From assembly GCF_013403875.1 (NCBI RefSeq), contig NZ_JACBNX010000017.1, positions 186,001 through 250,000 of the forward strand: DNA of 64,000 nt. Reading direction: 5' to 3'. This DNA comes from Burkholderia guangdongensis (GTDB lineage: Bacteria > Pseudomonadota > Gammaproteobacteria > Burkholderiales > Burkholderiaceae). The position numbers and the translations under genes are program-made. Positions 51,926-61,586 of the stretch are shown here, one piece after another; the stretch's first letter is position 1, and every line of letters begins with the position of its first letter. The notes beneath the pieces were generated by a model. It saw only the letters and a program-made list of their open reading frames with translations. It did not search any database and was not told the origin of the DNA.

Positions 51926-53077
51926 TTATTTTCCGTATTGTTCGCAAATCTGATTGGTGGCGTCGACCACGCGCGCGACGTCGTGTTCCGTCATCTGCGT
52001 GAAGAGCGGCAGCGTGACCGTCGACGCGCCGTACCGCTCCGCGTGCGGGAACATGCCCTCCCTGAAGCCGAGCGCGCGGTACAGCGAGAACAGATGGATC
52101 GCCGGGTAGTGAACGCCGGTGCCGATCCCGTGCTCCTTCATCCGCGCCATGAATTCGCCGCGCGTGATCGACAGCGCGTCGAGCGGCAGCGTGATCTGGA
52201 ACATGTGCCAGTTGCCGTGCTCGAAGTCCGCGACCGGCAGCCCGATTCCGCGCTTCACGGCCGCGCCGCCATCGAACGCCGCGAAATATGCGCGCGCGAG
52301 CGCGCGGCGCGTGTCGGTAAAGCGCGCGAGATGCGGCAACTGGCCGAGGCCGACGCGCGCGGCGACGTCGGTCAGGTTGAACTTGCCGCCGAGCACGTCG
52401 CAGTCCATCCCGTCGAAGCCGGTGCGCGTGATCCCCTGCAGCCGGTATTTCTGCGCGAGGGTCGCCTCGTCCTCGTCGTTCAGCACGAGCGCGCCGCCCT
52501 CGATCGACGTCAGGTTCTTGTTCGCGTGGAAGCTGAACGACACCAGATCGCCGATCGCGCCGATCCGCTTGCCGCGCCACGTCGAGCCGAGCGCCTGCGC
52601 GGCGTCCTCGATCACGCGCAGCTTGTGCGCGTGCGCGATCGCGTACAGGCGGTCCATGTCGACCGGCAGCCCGGCCAGATACACGGGGATGATCGCCTTC
52701 GTGCGCGGCGTGATCGCGCGCTCGACGAGCTCGAGGTCGATGTTGCGCGTGAGCGGATCGATGTCGACGAACACGGGCGTCGCGCCGGTCTCGAGAATCA
52801 CGTTGCTCGTCGAGACCCACGACGCGGGCGTCGTGATCACCTCGTCGCCGGGGCCGACGCCCGCGATGCGCAGCCCGATCTCGAGCGTGCAGGTGCCCGA
52901 GTTGAACGTGCGCACCGGGCGCCCGCCGAAGTACTCGGACAGCGCGGCCTCGAAGCGCTGGTTCTGCGGGCCGGTGGTGATCCAGCCGGAGCGCAGCACC
53001 TCGGCGACGCCCTGAATGGTGTCCTCGTCGATCTCGGGGCGGACGAAAGGCAGGAACGGAACGGCAGTCTGGCTCAT
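51926..53077 (-). CDS. arnB: UDP-4-amino-4-deoxy-L-arabinose aminotransferase
   Basis: ArnB, 383 aa, a PLP aminotransferase of the DegT/DnrJ/EryC1 family. It converts UDP-Ara4O to UDP-Ara4N using glutamate. The PLP lysine is in SFHANKNLTSIEGG, and the nucleotide-sugar region LRSGWITTGPQNQRFE is reduced here to GWITTGP. Also seen are DAAQALGSTWRGK and NLTDVAARVGLGQL. A gap of 155 bp separates it from the transporter gene upstream; a promoter may lie there but none was assigned. Confidence 0.96.
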   Translation of the reverse strand: MSQTAVPFLPFVRPEIDEDTIQGVAEVLRSGWITTGPQNQRFEAALSEYFGGRPVRTFNSGTCTLEIGLRIAGVGPGDEVITTPASWVSTSNVILETGATPVFVDIDPLTRNIDLELVERAITPRTKAIIPVYLAGLPVDMDRLYAIAHAHKLRVIEDAAQALGSTWRGKRIGAIGDLVSFSFHANKNLTSIEGGALVLNDEDEATLAQKYRLQGITRTGFDGMDCDVLGGKFNLTDVAARVGLGQLPHLARFTDTRRALARAYFAAFDGGAAVKRGIGLPVADFEHGNWHMFQITLPLDALSITRGEFMARMKEHGIGTGVHYPAIHLFSLYRALGFREGMFPHAERYGASTVTLPLFTQMTEHDVARVVDATNQICEQYGK

Positions 53078-53232
53078 GAACGCTTGGCTCGTAATGGCGT
53101 GTAATGAAAGGGTCGGACGACGCGCTCGAAACCGGCATTAAAACACCGGATGGCGCGTTCGCACCGGACTTTTTGTAGGCGGACGCTTAACAGTGGCGGC
53201 TCGCCGGCGGCGGCCGGGCGGTGCGCGCCGGC

Positions 53233-53604
53233 TCAGCTGCGCGCGAGCACGTACACGCCGATCAGGATGATCCCGATCCCGACGAGCCGCTGCACCGACA
53301 GCACCTCGCCGAACAGGTACCACGCGGCGAACGCGTTGACGACGTAGCCGAGCGACAGCATCGGGTACGCGATCGACACGTCGACGCGCGACAGCCCGAC
53401 GATCCACACGACGACGCTCAGCACGTAGCAGCCGAGGCCGCCGATGATCGGGAGCTGGGTCGCGATCTTCAGGCCGACGGGCACAATGTTCGCACGGGTG
53501 AAATCGAAGTGTCCAACGGCGTTGACGCCGGCCTTCAGCAGCAGTTGCGCGCATGCGTTCAGCATGACGCCGGTGATGATGCAGACGAACGAGATCGGGT
53601 TCAC
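53233..53604 (-). CDS. SMR/EamA-type transporter, ArnE/ArnF-like flippase subunit
   Basis: Four-helix membrane protein, 123 aa, from the GTG start at 53604 (VNPISFVCIITGVMLNACAQ). It resembles EmrE-type proteins and the ArnE/ArnF flippase that moves undecaprenyl-phosphate-Ara4N across the inner membrane. YPMLSLGYVVNAFAAWYLFGE is shown by the core YPMLSLGYV. Only one such gene is present in the window where E. coli has two. It lies between arnT and arnB in the same operon. The start is uncertain because no ATG is available. Confidence 0.85.
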   Translation of the reverse strand: MNPISFVCIITGVMLNACAQLLLKAGVNAVGHFDFTRANIVPVGLKIATQLPIIGGLGCYVLSVVVWIVGLSRVDVSIAYPMLSLGYVVNAFAAWYLFGEVLSVQRLVGIGIILIGVYVLARS

Positions 53605-53618
53605 GGCAATGACGGTCC

Positions 53619-55388
53619 TCAGGATTGCGGCGCCGCTTGCGACTGCGGCGGCTGCGACGGTTGTTGCGGCTGTTGTTGCGGCGGTTGTGGCGATTGCGGT
53701 TTCTCGACGATCACGCGGCGGTTGTCGCGCGCGACCATCCGCATCGGCACGCCGGCCGCGGACAGCTTCGCGTAGTTGTCCGGCGACATGACCGCGAGCG
53801 CGTAGCGGTCGGCTTCCCAGCGCGGGATCCATGCGTCGATCGTCGGAATCCACTTGTTCGGCTCGACCGAGATGCCGAACGAGAGTTCGTCCTTGCGCTG
53901 GACCATGATCGTCGTGTGGCCGACGTAGAACGGCAGCGTGTGGTCGAGCACGTCGACCCCATAGAACGGCGTGTCGGGCGGCAGCTTCGCGAACTCCGCG
54001 CGCACCGCGGGCGCGAGCAGCGCGCCGGAGCTGTAGCGGCCGAACTCGTCGTGGCCGGTGCCGGCGATCGTGCCGAGCAGCAGCCACGCGGCGCCGAACG
54101 TCGCCGCGACGGCCGAAAGCCCCGAAAGCCCCGACAGGCCCGCGCGGCCGTGGCGGATCAGCCACAGTGCGGCGAGCGTCAGCGCGAACGCGACCGCGAT
54201 GCCCGCGTAGACCCAGACCGCGAACGCGCGGTACTGCGCGTTCGGCGTGCGCGCGTCGCCGACGAAGAACAGCGCGATCGCGCCGAGCGCCGCGACGACG
54301 AGGAACACGAGATAGCCGACCAGATGGCGGCGGTAGCGATCGGCGCCGACGAGCGGCAGATACGCGCCGATCATGAGCGCGAGCGCGGGCGCGACGGGCA
54401 GCACGTACGACAGCAGCTTCGAATGCGACACGCTGAAGAACAGGAAGATGAACGCGGTCCAGATCAGCAGCACGAGCATCGGCGCGAAGCCGTTCGGCTG
54501 GCGCGGCATCCGCGCCGCGTGGCGCAGGCTCTGCCACGCGACCGACAGCCACGGCAGGAAGCCGATCAGCAGCACCGGCACGAAGTAGTAGAACGGGCCG
54601 GGGCGGTTCTGCTCCGGGGTCAGATACCGGCGGAATTGCTGGACGATGAAGAAAAAGTTGAAGAATTCCGGGTTGCGCTGCTGGACGAGCACGAACCACG
54701 GCGTCGCGATCGCGAAGAAGATCACGAGGCCGCTCGCGAGGTACAGGCGCTTCCACAGCGCCCAGTCGCGCGCGATCGCCGTATAGAGCACGAGTACGGC
54801 GCCGGGCAGGATCAGCCCGACGAGCCCCTTCGACAGCACCGCGAGCGCCATCGACGCCCAGCACGCCCACATCCAGCCGCGCACGGCGGCGGGGCGCAGG
54901 CCGGGCCGCTGCGCGAGCAGCAGCGAGCACAGCGTGATGGCCATCCACAGCGACAGGCCCATGTCGAGCGTGTTGAAGTGGCCCATCAGGTTCCAGTACG
55001 GCGAGCACGCGAGCACGACGGCCGCGAGGAAGCCGGCGAGCGGCGTGAACAGGCGCGCGCCGGTGTAGCCGACGAGCAGCACGCCGGCGAAGCTCGCGAC
55101 GGCGGTGTACAGGCGCGCCTGCCACTCGCCGATGCCGAACCACGCGAACGTGAGCGCGTTGAGCCAGGTCTGCAGCGGCGGCTTCTCGAAATACTTGTAG
55201 CCGTTGTAGCGCGGCGTGATCCAGTCGCCGGTCACGAACATCTCGCGCGCCATTTCCGCGTAGCGACCTTCGTCGCTCGGGATCAGGTGGCGCCAGCCGA
55301 GCGGCACGAACCAGACCACGGCGAGCGCGACGACGAGCAGGACGAGCGCGGTGCGATTGAGCGGTAGCCTCGACGGCGTATCGTTCAT
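53619..55388 (-). CDS. arnT: 4-amino-4-deoxy-L-arabinose lipid A transferase
   Basis: ArnT, 589 aa, a GT-C glycosyltransferase with about 12 membrane helices and a C-terminal periplasmic domain. It moves Ara4N from undecaprenyl phosphate to lipid A, reducing polymyxin binding. The first loop has SDEGRYAEMAREM and YFEKPPLQTW, which contain the conserved acidic residues. The last 30 residues are Pro/Gln repeats (PQQQPQQPSQPPQS), not part of the family core. The ATG at 55388 avoids an improbable 36-residue extension. It is 14 bp upstream of the ArnE/F-like gene. Confidence 0.95.
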   Translation of the reverse strand: MNDTPSRLPLNRTALVLLVVALAVVWFVPLGWRHLIPSDEGRYAEMAREMFVTGDWITPRYNGYKYFEKPPLQTWLNALTFAWFGIGEWQARLYTAVASFAGVLLVGYTGARLFTPLAGFLAAVVLACSPYWNLMGHFNTLDMGLSLWMAITLCSLLLAQRPGLRPAAVRGWMWACWASMALAVLSKGLVGLILPGAVLVLYTAIARDWALWKRLYLASGLVIFFAIATPWFVLVQQRNPEFFNFFFIVQQFRRYLTPEQNRPGPFYYFVPVLLIGFLPWLSVAWQSLRHAARMPRQPNGFAPMLVLLIWTAFIFLFFSVSHSKLLSYVLPVAPALALMIGAYLPLVGADRYRRHLVGYLVFLVVAALGAIALFFVGDARTPNAQYRAFAVWVYAGIAVAFALTLAALWLIRHGRAGLSGLSGLSAVAATFGAAWLLLGTIAGTGHDEFGRYSSGALLAPAVRAEFAKLPPDTPFYGVDVLDHTLPFYVGHTTIMVQRKDELSFGISVEPNKWIPTIDAWIPRWEADRYALAVMSPDNYAKLSAAGVPMRMVARDNRRVIVEKPQSPQPPQQQPQQPSQPPQSQAAPQS

Positions 55389-55502
55389 GGATGTAATCAG
55401 CCTGTTGGTAGTGTTGGTTGAGCTGACGGCGGCGGCGAGGAAGAGGCCGGCGCGCCGGCCCGGGACGGATGTCCCGGACGCGGAAGTGTCGCGCATCCGC
55501 GA

Positions 55503-55925
55503 TTAACGTTCTATTAAGAGCGCGGCGGCGACCTTGCGGCCCTCGGCCATCAGGATGTTGTACGTGCGGCACGCGGCCTGGAAATCCATCGTCTCGACGC
55601 CGATCCGCTGCGCGGCGAGCTTCGCGGTGAGCCGCGGGTGCGGAAAGCGCAGCCGCGCGCCGCTGCCGAAGATCACGACTTCCGGCGCCGGGCCGAGCAG
55701 CATCTCGAAGTGCTCGGCCGCGAGCGCGTCGAACGACGCGACCGGCCACGCGATGACCGCATCCGGCAGCACGATGACGCTCTGTTCGTGGCGTTCGAGG
55801 TTGATCTCGACGTAATCGGGGCCGTAGCCGGTGACGGTGTTGAGTGCGCCGCTTGTATCCTGGTGAAGTTTCAAGGCTGGGGTTCCGGGTTCCGAAAGGA
55901 ATGGTGCATTGCGAAAGTCGGCCAA
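55503..55925 (-). CDS. Mth938-like domain protein (DUF498)
   Basis: Small protein of 140 aa of the Mth938/DUF498 family (human NDUFAF3 relatives). It has VEINLERHEQSVIVLPD, EVVIFGSGARLRFP and TMDFQAACRTYNILMAEGRKVAAALL, shown as DFQAACRTYNILMAEGR. Function is unknown in bacteria. It heads the minus-strand unit before arnT, with a 114-bp gap. A tataat box sits 11 bp upstream of its start (55941-55936 on the minus strand), but no good -35 accompanies it. Confidence 0.88.
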   Translation of the reverse strand: MADFRNAPFLSEPGTPALKLHQDTSGALNTVTGYGPDYVEINLERHEQSVIVLPDAVIAWPVASFDALAAEHFEMLLGPAPEVVIFGSGARLRFPHPRLTAKLAAQRIGVETMDFQAACRTYNILMAEGRKVAAALLIER

Positions 55926-56104
55926 AATCCGCTAAATTATAACTTTTTAGCCGCTCCCGGGCGGCGCCCCGCGTCGCGCGCCGCCACAAGCCGTGCCCGG
56001 CCGCCGTTTTCGTCCAGCCTAGACAGCGCGCAACAGACCGGCCGCTCTCCAGTTTTGATTCCCGCCCCCCAGCCGTGCCAGGCATTACCAGGAACCGTTT
56101 CGCC

Positions 56105-57343
56105 GTGAAACCGATTCAGAAGTCGAACAAGCTGCTCAACGTCTGCTACGACATCCGTGGCCCGGTGCTCGAGCACGCGAAACGCCTCGAGGACGAAGGC
56201 CACCGGATCATCAAGCTGAACATCGGCAACCTCGCGCCGTTCGGTTTCGACGCGCCCGACGAAATCATCCAGGACATGATCCGCAACCTGCCGACGTCGT
56301 CCGGCTACTCGGATTCGAAGGGGGTGTTCTCGGCGCGCAAGGCGGTGATGCACTACACGCAGGAGAAGGGTGTCACGGGCGTCGGGCTCGACGACATCTA
56401 CATCGGCAACGGCGCGTCCGAGCTGATCGTGATGGCCACGCAGGCGCTGCTGAACGACGGCGACGAGGTGCTGCTGCCCGCGCCCGACTATCCGCTGTGG
56501 ACGGCCGCGGTGAGCCTGTCCGGCGGCACGCCGGTGCATTACATCTGCGACGAGCAGAACGCGTGGATGCCCGACCTCGACGACATCCGCCGCAAGATCA
56601 CGCCGAACACGAAGGCGATCGTCGTGATCAACCCGAACAACCCGACGGGCGCGCTTTATTCCGACGAATTGCTGCTCGAGCTGCTCGCGATCGCGCGCCA
56701 GTACGGGCTGATCGTGTTCGCGGACGAGGTGTACGACAAGATCGTCTACGACGGCAAGACGCACACGTCGATGGGCGCGCTCGCGGAGGACGTGATCACC
56801 GTCACGTTCAACAGCCTGTCGAAGAGCTATCGTTCGTGCGGCTACCGCGCCGGCTGGATGGCGGTGTCGGGGCTCGGCGGCGAGAACCGCGCGCGCGCGA
56901 AGGATTATCTGGAAGGGCTCGGCATCCTGTCGTCGATGCGGCTCTGCGCGAACGTGCCCGGGCAGTTCGCGATCCAGACCGCGCTCGGCGGCTACCAGAG
57001 CATCAACGAGCTGATCATGCCGTCGGGACGCCTGTTCAAGCAGCGCGACATCGCGTACGACATGCTGACGTCGATTCCGGGCGTGTCGTGCGTGAAGCCG
57101 GAGGCGGCGCTCTACATGTTCCCGCGCCTCGATCCGAAGCTCTATCCGATCGAGAACGACCAGCAGTTCATTCTCGAGCTGCTGCTCGAGGAGCGCGTGC
57201 TGCTCGTGCAGGGCACGGGCTTCAACTGGCCGACGCCGGACCATTTCCGCGTCGTCTTCCTGCCGAACGTCGACGATCTCACCGATTCGATCAACCGGAT
57301 CGCGCGCTTCCTCGACGGCTACCGGAAGCGCCATTCGGTCTGA
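56105..57343 (+). CDS. alaA: Glutamate-pyruvate aminotransferase AlaA-like
   Basis: PLP-dependent class I aminotransferase, 412 aa, close to E. coli AlaA throughout. AlaA makes alanine from pyruvate and glutamate. Shared stretches include SNKLLNVCYDIRGPVLEHAKRL, shown by CYDIRGPVLEHAKRL, and APDYPLWTAAVSLSGG, INPNNPTGALYS and FADEVYDKIVYD. The PLP lysine is in FNSLSKSYRSCGYRAGW. The GTG at 56105 gives the family N-terminus (xKPIQKSNKL) with AGGAA upstream; another in-frame GTG is at 56075. hom and thrC follow on the same strand. Confidence 0.94.
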   Translation: MKPIQKSNKLLNVCYDIRGPVLEHAKRLEDEGHRIIKLNIGNLAPFGFDAPDEIIQDMIRNLPTSSGYSDSKGVFSARKAVMHYTQEKGVTGVGLDDIYIGNGASELIVMATQALLNDGDEVLLPAPDYPLWTAAVSLSGGTPVHYICDEQNAWMPDLDDIRRKITPNTKAIVVINPNNPTGALYSDELLLELLAIARQYGLIVFADEVYDKIVYDGKTHTSMGALAEDVITVTFNSLSKSYRSCGYRAGWMAVSGLGGENRARAKDYLEGLGILSSMRLCANVPGQFAIQTALGGYQSINELIMPSGRLFKQRDIAYDMLTSIPGVSCVKPEAALYMFPRLDPKLYPIENDQQFILELLLEERVLLVQGTGFNWPTPDHFRVVFLPNVDDLTDSINRIARFLDGYRKRHSV

Positions 57344-57407
57344 GCCGCGTGCGGCTCAGGCTGCGCGCCGGACCTCACCCTTTTTCAATCTAAAGATCAC
57401 ACGCAGC

Positions 57408-58736
57408 ATGGAACCGATCAAAGTTGGCCTGTTGGGCTTCGGCACCGTCGGTAGCGGCACCTTCACGGTGCTGCGCCGCAACCAGGAAGAAATCAAGCGC
57501 CGCGCGGGGCGCGGCATCGAGATCTCGCGGATCGCGGTGCGCAACCCGGCGAAAGCGACCGCCGCGCTCGGCGGCGACGCCGGCGGCGCGTCGATCACCG
57601 ACGACTTCAATGCCGTCGTCGACGATCCGTCGATCTCGATCGTCGCCGAGATGATCGGCGGCACCGGCATCGCGCGCGAACTCGTGCTGCGCGCGATCAG
57701 GAACGGCAAGCACGTGGTGACCGCGAACAAGGCGCTGCTCGCGGTGCACGGCACCGAGATTTTCGAGGCCGCGCGCGAGAAGGACGTGATGGTCGCGTTC
57801 GAGGCGGCCGTCGCCGGCGGCATCCCGATCATCAAGGCGCTGCGCGAAGGGCTGACCGCGAACCGCATTCAGTACATCGCCGGCATCATCAACGGCACGA
57901 CGAACTACATCCTGTCGGAAATGCGCGACCGCGGGCTCGACTTCGCGACCGCGCTGAAGGCCGCGCAGGAACTCGGGTACGCGGAAGCCGACCCGACGTT
58001 CGACATCGAGGGCGTCGACGCCGCGCACAAGGCGACGATCATGAGCGCGATCGCGTTCGGCGTGCCGGTGCAGTTCGACCGCGCGTACGTCGAGGGGATC
58101 AGCAAGCTCGATGCGACCGACCTGCGTTACGCGGAAGAGCTCGGATACCGGATCAAGCTGCTCGGCATCACACGCCGCACCGATCGCGGGATCGAGCTGC
58201 GCGTGCATCCGACGCTGATTCCGGAGAAGCGCCTGCTCGCGAACGTCGAGGGCGCGATGAACGCGGTCGTCGTGCACGGCGACGCGGTCGGCACGACGCT
58301 CTACTACGGCAAGGGCGCGGGCGCGGAGCCGACCGCGTCGGCGGTCGTCGCGGATCTCGTCGACGTCACGCGCCTGCATACCGCCGACCCCGAGCATCGC
58401 GTGCCGCATCTCGCGTTCCAGCCGGACAGCCTGTCGAACACGCCGATTCTGCCGATCGAAGAGGTGACGAGCGGTTATTACCTGCGCCTGCGCGTGGCCG
58501 ACGAAACCGGCGTGCTCGCGGACATCACGCACATCCTCGCCGATTCCGGCATCTCGATCGACGCGCTGCTGCAGAAGGAATCGGAGCAGATCGCCAACGC
58601 GAACGGCGAAACCGACGTGATCATCATCACGCACGAGACGCTGGAGAAGAACGTGAACGCGGCGATCGCGCGGATCGAGGGACTTTCGACGGTCGTATCG
58701 AAGGTGACGAAGCTGCGCATGGAAGCGCTGAACTGA
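57408..58736 (+). CDS. hom: Homoserine dehydrogenase
   Basis: Homoserine dehydrogenase, 442 aa, reducing aspartate semialdehyde to homoserine. The NAD(P) loop GLLGFGTVGSGTF starts at residue 5; the catalytic region has KALLAVHG, NGTTNYILSEM and EADPTFDIEGVDAAHK. A C-terminal ACT domain (about 360-435; DETGVLADITHILADSGIS) suggests threonine feedback control. It lies between alaA (64 bp) and thrC (15 bp). Confidence 0.97.
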   Translation: MEPIKVGLLGFGTVGSGTFTVLRRNQEEIKRRAGRGIEISRIAVRNPAKATAALGGDAGGASITDDFNAVVDDPSISIVAEMIGGTGIARELVLRAIRNGKHVVTANKALLAVHGTEIFEAAREKDVMVAFEAAVAGGIPIIKALREGLTANRIQYIAGIINGTTNYILSEMRDRGLDFATALKAAQELGYAEADPTFDIEGVDAAHKATIMSAIAFGVPVQFDRAYVEGISKLDATDLRYAEELGYRIKLLGITRRTDRGIELRVHPTLIPEKRLLANVEGAMNAVVVHGDAVGTTLYYGKGAGAEPTASAVVADLVDVTRLHTADPEHRVPHLAFQPDSLSNTPILPIEEVTSGYYLRLRVADETGVLADITHILADSGISIDALLQKESEQIANANGETDVIIITHETLEKNVNAAIARIEGLSTVVSKVTKLRMEALN

Positions 58737-58751
58737 TCTGAGGCCCGCGAC

Positions 58752-60203
58752 ATGAACTACATCTCCACGCGCGGCGCCGGCATCGGCGAGCGCCACACGT
58801 TCTCCGACATCCTGCTCGGCGGTCTCGCGAAGGACGGCGGGCTTTACCTGCCGGCCGAGTACCCGACGGTGTCCGCCGACGAGCTCGCGCGCTGGCGCGC
58901 GCTGCCGTACGCGGATCTCGCGTTCGAGGTGCTGTCGAAGTTCTGCGACGACATTCCGGCCGACGACCTGCGCGCGCTCACGCGCCGCACGTACACGGCC
59001 GACGTGTACCGCAACGCGCGCCACGGCGAGAACGCGTCCGACATCACGCCGCTGAAAACGCTCGGCACCGAGAACGGCGTGACGATCTCGCTGCTCGAGC
59101 TGTCGAACGGCCCGACGCTCGCGTTCAAGGACATGGCGATGCAGCTGCTCGGCAACCTGTTCGAGTACACGCTCGCGAAGCACGGGCAAACGCTGAACAT
59201 CCTCGGCGCGACGTCCGGCGACACCGGTAGCGCGGCCGAATACGCGATGCGCGGCAAGGCCGGCGTGCGCGTGTTCATGCTGTCGCCGCACCAGAAGATG
59301 AGCGCGTTCCAGAGCGCGCAGATGTACAGCCTGCAGGACCCGAACATCTTCAACCTCGCGGTCGAGGGCGTGTTCGACGACTGTCAGGACATCGTGAAGG
59401 CGGTGTCGAACGATCACGCGTTCAAGGCACGCCAGAAGATCGGCACGGTCAACTCGATCAACTGGGCGCGCGTCGTCGCGCAGGTCGTCTACTACTTCAA
59501 GGGCTATTTCGCGGCGACGAAGACCAACGATGAGCGCGTGTCGTTCACGGTGCCGTCGGGCAACTTCGGCAACGTCTGCGCGGGTCACATCGCGCGGATG
59601 ATGGGGCTGCCGATCGCGAAGCTCGTCGTCGCGACGAACGAGAACGACGTGCTCGACGAGTTCTTCCGCACCGGCGCCTATCGCGTGCGTACCGCGGAGA
59701 ACACGTATCACACGAGCAGCCCGAGCATGGATATCTCGAAGGCGTCGAACTTCGAGCGCTTCGTGTTCGACCTGCTCGGCCGCGATCCGGCGCGCGTGAT
59801 GCAGCTGTTCCGCGACGTCGAGGAGAAGGGCGGCTTCGATCTCGCGGCGAGCGGCGACTTCGCGCGCGTCGCCGAGTTCGGCTTCGTGTCGGGCCGCAGC
59901 GATCACGCGGACCGTCTCGCGACGATCCGCGACGTGTATGCGCGCTACGGCGCGATGATCGACACGCATACGGCGGACGGCCTGAAGGTCGCGCGCGAGC
60001 ATCTCGATGCGGGCGTGCCGATGGTCGTGCTCGAGACCGCGCAGCCGATCAAGTTCGGCGAGACGATTCGCGAGGCGCTCGATCGCGAGGCCGAGCGCCC
60101 GGCCGCGTTCGACGGGATCGAGGCGCTGCCGCAGCGCTTCGAGGTCGTGAAGGCCGATGCGCAGCCGGTGAAGGATTTCATCGCCGCGCATACCGGGCTT
60201 TGA
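58752..60203 (+). CDS. thrC: Threonine synthase
   Basis: Threonine synthase, 483 aa, making threonine from O-phosphohomoserine. The PLP lysine is Lys126 in TLAFKDMAMQ. ATSGDTGSAAEYAM and VPSGNFGNVCAGH are the phosphate and PLP-binding loops. It starts MNYISTRGAG, the usual beginning of proteobacterial ThrC. It is 15 bp downstream of hom, forming a threonine unit; thrB is not in the window. Confidence 0.98.
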   Translation: MNYISTRGAGIGERHTFSDILLGGLAKDGGLYLPAEYPTVSADELARWRALPYADLAFEVLSKFCDDIPADDLRALTRRTYTADVYRNARHGENASDITPLKTLGTENGVTISLLELSNGPTLAFKDMAMQLLGNLFEYTLAKHGQTLNILGATSGDTGSAAEYAMRGKAGVRVFMLSPHQKMSAFQSAQMYSLQDPNIFNLAVEGVFDDCQDIVKAVSNDHAFKARQKIGTVNSINWARVVAQVVYYFKGYFAATKTNDERVSFTVPSGNFGNVCAGHIARMMGLPIAKLVVATNENDVLDEFFRTGAYRVRTAENTYHTSSPSMDISKASNFERFVFDLLGRDPARVMQLFRDVEEKGGFDLAASGDFARVAEFGFVSGRSDHADRLATIRDVYARYGAMIDTHTADGLKVAREHLDAGVPMVVLETAQPIKFGETIREALDREAERPAAFDGIEALPQRFEVVKADAQPVKDFIAAHTGL

Positions 60204-60239
60204 CGCGGGGCCGGGCGCCGCAGCCCGGCTCGTCGACGA

Positions 60240-61463
60240 ATGAAGCCGATTGAAATCCCGGGCCTGAGCGCGCGCACCGTCGCACTCGCGTGCGCGATCG
60301 GGCTCGCGGTCGCGCTCGGCGTCGGCCGCTTCGCGTTCACGCCGCTGCTGCCGCTGATGCTCGCCGACGGCTCGGTTGGCCTGCGCGCCGGCGGCTGGCT
60401 CGCGTCCGCGAATTACGCCGGCTACTTCATCGGCGCGATGAGTTGCGCGCGGTTCAGCATCGAGCCCGCGCGGATGGTCCGCTTCGGGCTCGTGGCGACG
60501 GTGCTGCTGACCGCGCTGATGGGCGTCGGGCATGCGCTGCCGCTGTGGCTTGCCGCGCGGTTCGTCGCGGGCGTCGTCAGCGCGTGGACGTTCGTGTTCG
60601 TGTCGCAGTGGGGGCTGCGGCGGCTTGCGGCGCTGCATGCGCCCGCGTGGGGCGGCGTGATCTATACCGGGCCGGGCGTCGGGATCGTGCTGACCGGGCT
60701 CGCGGGGCGCGTGCTCGCCGGGCATCGCGCGGAGATCGGCTGGCTCGGGTTCGCGCTGCTGGCGGCCGGGCTGTCGGCGGCGATCTGGCGCTCGTTCGGG
60801 GCCGGCGAGCCGGGCCGCGCGAGCGCAATGCCGGTGCAGACGGCAGAGCGTCGCGCGGCCGGGCAGCCGGAATCGGAACTGGAGCCGGAGCCGGAGTCGA
60901 CCGCGGGCGCCGCGAAGGTCGCCGCGCTCGTCGTCTGCTACGCGATGCCGGGCTTCGGCTACATCATCACAGCGACGTTCCTGCCGGTGATCGCGCGCGC
61001 GGCACTGCCGGCCGGGTCGCCGTGGCCGGACCTGTTCTGGCCGATGTTCGGCGCGGCGCTGATGCCGGGCGTGCTCGTGGCCGCGCGTTTGCCCGCGCAC
61101 TGGGACAACCGGATGCTGCTCGCCGGCGGCTGCGCGATGCAGGCGATCGGCATCGTCACGGGCATCGTGTGGCCGACCGCGGCCGGTTTCGCGATCGGCA
61201 GCGTGCTGATCGGGCTGCCGTTCACCGCGATCACGCTGTTCGCGCTGCGCGAGGCGCGCCGGCTGCACGGCGAACGCGCGGCGGGGCTGATGGGCTATCT
61301 GACCGCGTCGTACGGGGTCGGGCAGATCGCGGGGCCGCTCGTCGCCGCGCCGCTTGCCGCGCATACCGGGTCGTTTACGCCGGCGCTGTGGCTGGCCGTC
61401 GCGGCGCTGATCGCGGGGGCGGCGGGGTTCGTCGTTCTCGCGCGGCAGGCGGGGCGGCGCTGA
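60240..61463 (+). CDS. MFS transporter, YbfB/YjiJ family
   Basis: Integral membrane transporter of 407 aa with about 12 helices. It belongs to the YbfB/YjiJ MFS group: the N-terminal LGVGRFAFTPLLPLML is diagnostic. A Glu/Pro-rich loop (about 190-220: QPESELEPEPESTAG) separates the halves. Substrate is unknown. It starts 36 bp after thrC on the same strand but need not be in the operon. Confidence 0.9.
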   Translation: MKPIEIPGLSARTVALACAIGLAVALGVGRFAFTPLLPLMLADGSVGLRAGGWLASANYAGYFIGAMSCARFSIEPARMVRFGLVATVLLTALMGVGHALPLWLAARFVAGVVSAWTFVFVSQWGLRRLAALHAPAWGGVIYTGPGVGIVLTGLAGRVLAGHRAEIGWLGFALLAAGLSAAIWRSFGAGEPGRASAMPVQTAERRAAGQPESELEPEPESTAGAAKVAALVVCYAMPGFGYIITATFLPVIARAALPAGSPWPDLFWPMFGAALMPGVLVAARLPAHWDNRMLLAGGCAMQAIGIVTGIVWPTAAGFAIGSVLIGLPFTAITLFALREARRLHGERAAGLMGYLTASYGVGQIAGPLVAAPLAAHTGSFTPALWLAVAALIAGAAGFVVLARQAGRR

Positions 61464-61586
61464 CGCCGCCCTCCAGGGTCTGATCATCTGCGTGCCGGGT
61501 AAAGCCGCTAGAATGATGCCTTTCCCGTGCGAAGCGGGGGTTCGCGCCGCGCGGATGCCGCGGCCGGGCGCCCGCCCGAATTCCCG

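Noticed and set aside
53605..56085. A long minus-strand frame running through arnT and the Mth938-like gene into the transporter gene
   Set aside because: It is out of frame with both genes. Only its last 123 codons (ArnE/F-like) make a plausible protein.
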